Shown: in pieces, positions 59,716 through 64,000 of the stretch
Layout of the letters: each line of letters begins with the position of its first letter
How positions within the stretch are numbered: the first letter of the stretch is position 1
Source of the DNA: JAVBMJ01 sp031551275
GTDB lineage: Bacteria; Bacteroidota; Bacteroidia; Bacteroidales; Rikenellaceae
Assembly (NCBI GenBank): GCA_031551275.1
Contig: JAVBNX010000002.1
Span: 18,579-82,578, forward strand
Length of the DNA: 64,000 nt
Reading direction: 5' to 3'
Translations under genes and position numbers: made by a program
The notes under the pieces: model-generated
The model's database searches: none
What the model was told of the DNA's origin: nothing
Seen by the model: the letters and a program-made list of their open reading frames with translations, nothing else

Positions 59716-60567
59716 TCAATAAGTTAAGGAGATGCCGATGTTGACTTGCTGGACGTAGGGCCCGTGGCCGTCCTTGAAGATCTGGGTCGGGTAGTAGCTG
59801 ACGGCCAGCCCGAAATGGGAATACCCGCCGCCGATGCAGATCCCGGCGTGGAAATTGGCGAGGTTGAGGTCCTTCGCGTCCTGCTTGAGCTTGTAGGTCT
59901 GCCCGCCCATTTCGTATTTGACCTTGGTGTGCCCGCTCATCCGCCAGCCCACCACGCCGCCGAAGTTGACGTACCCTTTGCCTTTGCCGCCCAACGAGAG
60001 CTCGGCCATCACGGGCAGATTGAGGTAGGTGGTCACGAGTTTGGACTTGGCCACATCCTCGAAGACCACGGGCTCGGGGAGGGTAACCCCATTGTCGGAA
60101 CGGAGCGTCACATTGTCCGAAAAGCGGAAATTATTGATCTCGACCCCCAGCCCGGTAAAGAGGACCAGGCTGCGGTAGCGGTAAAACGTCATGTCGAACA
60201 AATTGAACTGCACCCCGATCGAGTTGGCCTCCGTGGCCATCGACTCGGCCCCCGCAGGCATCGCCCAATGATCCAGCCCCCCGATCAGCCCCGAGTAGTT
60301 GACGTTGATCCCCGCCCAGTGTCCGTCCTTTGAGAAGTCGAACCAGCGGTTGCCTTTCACTTTGAACACGACCACCTCCTCGGAAACTTCTTCGGAAACC
60401 CCTTCCGACCCGGGCGCGGGCTGCGCCGTACGCTTTTTGTAGGCTCCGGGGCGGAAGAAACGGTCCTCTTTCAACTCCCCCTGTCCGGGCTGCGGAACGG
60501 TATCCCCCTGGGCCCTGGCGGCCGCGCAAAGCGAGGCGAGGGCAACCAGGATGAGCAACTTTTTCAT
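59716..60567 (-). CDS. Outer-membrane beta-barrel protein (PorT-like)
   Basis: A 283-residue exported protein: signal peptide (KKLLILVALASLCAAARA), a short Pro/Glu-rich linker (~20-65), then alternating amphipathic strands starting WAGINVNYSGLIGG and ending with the barrel-type C-terminus VQQVNIGISLTY. Several strands carry aromatic girdles (FYRYRSLVLFTGLGVEI). It matches the OMP_b-brl class common in Bacteroidetes; cargo or role unknown. It begins immediately after the queG stop and is followed at 1 bp by deoC. Confidence 0.8.
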   Translation of the reverse strand: MKKLLILVALASLCAAARAQGDTVPQPGQGELKEDRFFRPGAYKKRTAQPAPGSEGVSEEVSEEVVVFKVKGNRWFDFSKDGHWAGINVNYSGLIGGLDHWAMPAGAESMATEANSIGVQFNLFDMTFYRYRSLVLFTGLGVEINNFRFSDNVTLRSDNGVTLPEPVVFEDVAKSKLVTTYLNLPVMAELSLGGKGKGYVNFGGVVGWRMSGHTKVKYEMGGQTYKLKQDAKDLNLANFHAGICIGGGYSHFGLAVSYYPTQIFKDGHGPYVQQVNIGISLTY

Positions 60568-61494
60568 CTATTCTTTATTTAATGCAAAGGTATCATTTTT
60601 CGCAATATCTTCAAGCCTTTTTCGCAACACCTCCCAGGGCGTGCGGGCCATCGGCGTATCGCCTAACACCCGGACATACTGCTCCGGGGTCATCTCCCGC
60701 CAGAATCCCGGATCTTCCGTTCCGGGCTTGGGGACAAAGAACCGCGACGGGGGAACCTCCGCGTTGTGCGGACAGCAAGCCTGGCACTCCTCGCACCCCA
60801 TGATCCACCCGTGAAGTTCCGCGGCGGGGGCCTCCGCCCCTTTCTCCATGGTCCTGCGGGAGATACAGCGCCTCAGATCGACGCTCCTGTCGGGATTTAT
60901 CGCCCCCGCGGGGCACGCCATAACGCAACGCCTGCAACCTCCGCAAGGATCGGCAACAGGAACGGCGGCAGGCAAATCATTCTCCACCCCGCAATCGAGC
61001 ACCAGCACCCCCAGCATGGCGCGCGAACCCAATCCCGGGACGATCAGAAGCGAATTTCGCCCGATCGCTCCCAGGCAGGCCTGCACGGCCCACGATTTCT
61101 CGTTGATCGGCGAGCTGTCCACGCAAATCCTCCCCTTCGCGCCCGGCTCGTGGTCCTGCACCCGCCCGAGCAACTCCCCCAGCATCTCTTTGATAACCAA
61201 GTGATAATCCCTGCAAAGGGCGAACGCGGCCACGCGGGGCGGCTCTGCAACCCGGCAAGGCCCGCCGTTGACCCCGCAGACGACCACCGTGCGCGCGCCG
61301 GGAAAGAGTTTACCCGGATCGAAACGCTTCTCCGGGTCGCGCTCCAGGTAACCCAAACGGTCGTGGTGCCCCGCCGCGAGCCAGCGCGAAAAAAATCCGT
61401 GCTGCCTTTCGAGGCGCGACGCAGGGGCTATCCCGCACGCATCGAAGCCTATGGATGCGGCCCACGCAGTTATCTGTGATGCGGTTATCATCAA
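60568..61494 (-). CDS. queG: Epoxyqueuosine reductase
   Basis: Reduces epoxyqueuosine to queuosine in tRNA using cobalamin and two [4Fe-4S] clusters. 308 residues with the cobalamin-dependent N-terminal domain (GIAPASRL, YLERDPEKRFDPGKLFPGART, VDSSPINEKSWAVQACLGAIGRNSLLI) and both cluster motifs: CGGCRRCVMACPAGAI and CEECQACCPHN. It lacks the C-terminal HEAT repeat of longer homologues. Probable start ATG 61494 (or 61491); the -7 box ends 9 bp before it. Starts the queG-OMP-deoC-YcxB unit. Confidence 0.93.
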   Translation of the reverse strand: MMITASQITAWAASIGFDACGIAPASRLERQHGFFSRWLAAGHHDRLGYLERDPEKRFDPGKLFPGARTVVVCGVNGGPCRVAEPPRVAAFALCRDYHLVIKEMLGELLGRVQDHEPGAKGRICVDSSPINEKSWAVQACLGAIGRNSLLIVPGLGSRAMLGVLVLDCGVENDLPAAVPVADPCGGCRRCVMACPAGAINPDRSVDLRRCISRRTMEKGAEAPAAELHGWIMGCEECQACCPHNAEVPPSRFFVPKPGTEDPGFWREMTPEQYVRVLGDTPMARTPWEVLRKRLEDIAKNDTFALNKE

Positions 61495-61503
61495 AAAGTT
61501 TCA

Positions 61504-61511
61504 CAAATGTA
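61504..61511 (-). promoter_or_regulatory. Putative -7 box of queG
   Basis: Minus strand TACATTTG, exact TAnnTTTG, ending 9 bp before the queG ATG; the leader would be a few bases long. Confidence 0.55.
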
Positions 61512-61533
61512 ACGAAAAGACAATAATTAGCCC

Positions 61534-61541
61534 TACTTTTG
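61534..61541 (+). promoter_or_regulatory. Putative -7 box of the acyl-CoA ligase gene
   Basis: TACTTTTG, exact TAnnTTTG, 30 bp before the ATG at 61572 and divergent from the queG box, 22 bp apart. Confidence 0.55.
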
Positions 61542-61571
61542 CCGTTGCCTCAAAGCAGATAAATACTGAAG

Positions 61572-63173
61572 ATGGACTTACTCACCCTCAAAGAAGTTTT
61601 GGATCATAGCATACAAAACTTCGGCACAAGGCCGTGTTCCTCTATTTTCGAGGGAGAAGAACTGACATACAACGACTTCTGGGGAAGGATACAGGAAGTC
61701 CGCGAACTTTTGTTGAACGCCGGCGTGGGCGCGGGCGACAAGGTGGCCCTTCTGAGCAGCAACATGCCCAACTGGGGTGTGAGCTATTTCGCCGCGACGA
61801 GCAGCGCGATGGTAATCGTCCCCATCCTGCCCGACTTCTCGGGCGAGGAGGTCCAGCGCTTCATCGTCCACAGCGAAGCCAAGGCGCTGATCGTCTCGGA
61901 CAAGCTCTTCCAGAAGCTCGACCCGGAGTTTTTAAAGACCCTGAACATCGTCATCCGGAGCAAGAACCTGGGCGTGCTCTCCCAAACCGTTACCGAGCGG
62001 GCCGAGCCGGGCATCCCCCAACCCCAGGACCTGGCCTCGATCATCTACACCTCCGGCACGACCTCGGAGCCGAAAGGGGTGATGCTCTCGCACTACAACC
62101 TCTGCAAGCAGATCGAACTGCTGGTCCCGGTCAAGCACGTGGTCAAGGAGGACGTCTACCTGGCGATCCTGCCCCTCTCCCACGTCTACGAATGTTCGCT
62201 CGAGTTGCTCTTCGGCATCCGCCAGGGAGCCTCGATCGTCTACCTGGACAAGCCCCCCACGGCCGCTTCGCTGATGCCAGCCCTCAAAGCAGTCAGGCCG
62301 ACCATCATGCTGAGCGTACCCCTGATCATCGAGAAGATCTACAAATCCCAGGTGGTCAAGAAATTTTCGAAATACAAGGTTACCAAGGCGATGTACGCCT
62401 TCCCCCCCGTGCGCAAACTGGTCCACCGGATCGCCGGCAAGAAGCTCTACAAGAGCTTCGGCGGCAGGATACTCTTCTTCGGCATCGGCGGGGCCAAGCT
62501 CGAAGCCTCCACCGAGCGCTTCCTGCGCGAGGGCAAGTTCCCCTACGCCATCGGCTACGGCCTGACCGAGACCGCCCCCCTGATCGCGGGGATCGACGCG
62601 GGCCTGGGCAAGTTCCAGTCCACGGGCCCGGTCATGCCCGGCGTGGAGATCCGCCTGGAGAACATCACCGCCGACGGGCTGGGCGAGATCGTGGTCAACA
62701 GCCCCTGCACCATGATGGGCTACTACAAAAACCCGGAGGCCACAGCGGCCGCCTTTACCCCCGACGGCTGGTTCAGGACCAAGGACCTGGGCGCGCTGGA
62801 CAAGGACGGCTTTTTGTACATCAAAGGCCGCCTGGGCAGCATGATCGTAGGCCCGAGCGGCGAGAACATCTACCCCGAGGAGATCGAGAACGTCATCAAC
62901 GGCCACTTCCTGGTTACCGACTCCATCGTCAAGGAGGAGAAGGGCAAACTGGTGGCCATGGTCCAGTTCGACCGCGAGGAGCTGGAGCGCAAGTACCAGA
63001 GCCTGAAGGAGGGTTTGAGCTACAAGATGGAGGAGATCAAGTCCGAGCTGATCCACTACGTCAACTCCAAAGTGGGCAAGTTCTCCCACATCTCGATGGT
63101 CGAAGAGAAGTCCGAAGGCTTCGAGAAAACCCCGACCAATAAGATTAAGCGGTTCCTCTATACCAAGAAGTAA
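61572..63173 (+). CDS. Long-chain acyl-CoA ligase (AMP-forming)
   Basis: Activates a fatty acid to its CoA (or ACP) thioester via an acyl-adenylate at the membrane face. 533 residues; AMP-binding motif IIYTSGTTSEPKGVMLSHYN near residue 158, LPLSHVYECSLELLFG, the GYGLTETAPLIAG box near 334, DGWFRTKDLGALDKDGFLYIKGR, and the C-terminal lysine in TPTNKIKRFLY. Shorter than E. coli FadD but typical of Bacteroidetes ligases. It stands alone; beta-oxidation genes are not seen. Confidence 0.93.
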   Translation: MDLLTLKEVLDHSIQNFGTRPCSSIFEGEELTYNDFWGRIQEVRELLLNAGVGAGDKVALLSSNMPNWGVSYFAATSSAMVIVPILPDFSGEEVQRFIVHSEAKALIVSDKLFQKLDPEFLKTLNIVIRSKNLGVLSQTVTERAEPGIPQPQDLASIIYTSGTTSEPKGVMLSHYNLCKQIELLVPVKHVVKEDVYLAILPLSHVYECSLELLFGIRQGASIVYLDKPPTAASLMPALKAVRPTIMLSVPLIIEKIYKSQVVKKFSKYKVTKAMYAFPPVRKLVHRIAGKKLYKSFGGRILFFGIGGAKLEASTERFLREGKFPYAIGYGLTETAPLIAGIDAGLGKFQSTGPVMPGVEIRLENITADGLGEIVVNSPCTMMGYYKNPEATAAAFTPDGWFRTKDLGALDKDGFLYIKGRLGSMIVGPSGENIYPEEIENVINGHFLVTDSIVKEEKGKLVAMVQFDREELERKYQSLKEGLSYKMEEIKSELIHYVNSKVGKFSHISMVEEKSEGFEKTPTNKIKRFLYTKK

Positions 63174-63360
63174 GGTAGCTGCGCGGATCGCAGGCCATCT
63201 TTCACAGATCCCCCGCCCCGAAAATCCTCACGTACTAAAGTACGCTCCGGTGTTTCGGACCGGACGATCTGCAAAATCTGACCTACGCTGCGCACAGCGG
63301 CGCTCTGGAAGGGACGGTTCCGGACGGCCGGGCCGCTAATTTTTGTTTGGATTGCGGCGG

Positions 63361-63455
63361 GCTTTTTGTACCTTTGGCTTCGCCGAAGGTTTTTGCGCCT
63401 CGGCAATCTTTCGCAAGCAAGCTTGCACGATTGCGCTCAGCTTTTTGTACCTTTG
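63361..63455 (+). repeat. Direct repeat of a 16-bp promoter-like element
   Basis: GCTTTTTGTACCTTTG occurs at 63361-63376 and again at 63440-63455, 79 bp apart. Each contains an exact -7 box (TACCTTTG). Only the second is directly in front of the gene at 63461. Between them lies a GC-rich stretch with a 14-bp match (complement) to 15405-15418. Confidence 0.75.
63448..63455 (+). promoter_or_regulatory. Putative -7 box of the flippase-like gene
   Basis: TACCTTTG, exact TAnnTTTG, ending only 5 bp before the ATG at 63461; a leaderless mRNA is likely if this box is used. Confidence 0.55.
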
Positions 63456-63460
63456 CCCTG

Positions 63461-64000
63461 ATGGACGCCGCACCCCGGGAGATACCCGAGCAACCCGAAA
63501 AAAATCCGCTCGACCGAATCCGGTTGGGCAAGATGGTTTGGCCGATCTTGATCGGTTTGGGGGTCGTGGTGTGGCTCTTCGCCAGGGATTTCGATCCCAG
63601 GATCTTTTCCGATATTACCTTCGGGGTCAGCACGATCCTTTTTTTGCTGGCCGCCCTGCTCTTTATGGCGGGACGCGATGTGGGCTACATGTGGCGCATC
63701 CGGGCGCTGACCGACAGGCAGTTGAGCTGGCGTGCGAGCTTCCGGGTAATCATGCTCTGGGAGTTTACCTCGGCGATTACCCCCTCGGCGGTGGGCGGGA
63801 CCAGCGTGGCGGTCATCTACGTCCACAAGGAGGGGATCAGCGTGGGGCGCAGCTCGGCCATCGTGATGCTGACCTCCTTTCTGGACGAGGCCTACTTTAT
63901 TTTGATGTTCCCCGTCGTGGCCCTGGTCGCGGGCTTCGACAAACTTTTCGACATCCCCAACCAGAGCACCGTGGCAAGCGGCCTGATGCTTTTCGCCGGG
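63461..64000 (+). CDS. Lysylphosphatidylglycerol synthase TM-domain / flippase-like protein (N-terminal part; cut by window)
   Basis: The first 180 codons of a membrane protein, open to the right edge. After a ~25-residue hydrophilic start come helices at ~28-44, ~54-70, ~90-110 and beyond. The core SWRASFRVIMLWEFTSAITPSAVGGTSVAVIYVHKEGIS matches the UPF0104/AglD-like family (the flippase part of MprF relatives), with the Gly/Thr-rich loop typical of it. Substrate unknown; a lipid-linked molecule is the family expectation. Confidence 0.78.
   Translation, partial: MDAAPREIPEQPEKNPLDRIRLGKMVWPILIGLGVVVWLFARDFDPRIFSDITFGVSTILFLLAALLFMAGRDVGYMWRIRALTDRQLSWRASFRVIMLWEFTSAITPSAVGGTSVAVIYVHKEGISVGRSSAIVMLTSFLDEAYFILMFPVVALVAGFDKLFDIPNQSTVASGLMLFAG

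Overview
The window reads as the chromosome of a high-GC member of the Bacteroidales. The evidence is a hybrid two-component regulator of the one-polypeptide type, pectin-degrading lipoproteins, a DAHP synthase fused to chorismate mutase, a DUF4890 protein, and above all many copies of the Bacteroidetes promoter (TTTG, about 19 nt, TAnnTTTG) directly in front of genes. An Alistipes/Rikenellaceae-type gut bacterium would fit, but that is inference. I see no rRNA, tRNA, CRISPR array, insertion sequence or phage gene. Coding density is high; the only gap over 300 bp is 22126-22522.

Layout. 1-6353: altronate dehydratase (cut by the left edge) behind purM, a DUF2752 membrane protein, a MntA/HepT toxin-antitoxin pair, a GH3-family ligase and TrkA, with a small Cys-rich membrane protein divergent from trkA. 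6369-15336 (minus): one long transcription unit starting with rsmE, then six genes for a group-4-hydrogenase/complex I-like membrane complex, then two short chromate-transporter-family proteins. The complex keeps its ion-pump subunits but has lost every NiFe ligand and every ligand of the proximal N2-type cluster, so it is an Ehr-like complex and not a hydrogenase. 15455-22125: M3 peptidase, an AT-rich orphan lipoprotein, UDP-glucuronate/UDP-xylose synthesis (ugd, uxs), rfbA and an L,D-transpeptidase. 22523-29802 (minus): pectin block with GH28, a giant hybrid regulator and GH105. 29941-33904 (minus): two unknown proteins, a DUF3108 protein and nadC.

34006-45806 (plus): ilvD-ilvB-ilvN-ilvC, then pheA-tyrA-DAHP synthase/chorismate mutase with ATGA overlaps, then a three-gene module: an active-looking protein kinase with WG repeats, a von Willebrand A protein with a complete metal site, and a paralogous pseudokinase with WG repeats. 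45906-50567 (plus): surface polysaccharide genes (GT4, acetyltransferase, two GT2, polyprenyl glycosylphosphotransferase). 50731-64000: PiT phosphate transporter fused to a PhoU-like tail, mnmA, a radical SAM protein, a Gly-rich DUF4890 protein, a URO-D family protein, three tandem YcxB-like membrane proteins, deoC, an outer-membrane barrel, queG, an acyl-CoA ligase and the start of a flippase-like membrane protein.

The two best candidates for undescribed biology are the metal-stripped Ehr-like complex with its chromate-transporter partners (6369-14630) and the kinase / vWA / pseudokinase module (42011-45806). At the DNA level, the 18-bp palindrome made of two opposed -7 boxes (6082-6099) and the back-to-back -33 boxes (15391-15402) are the most striking. 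All family assignments come from reading translations and from memory of the families; no database search was run.
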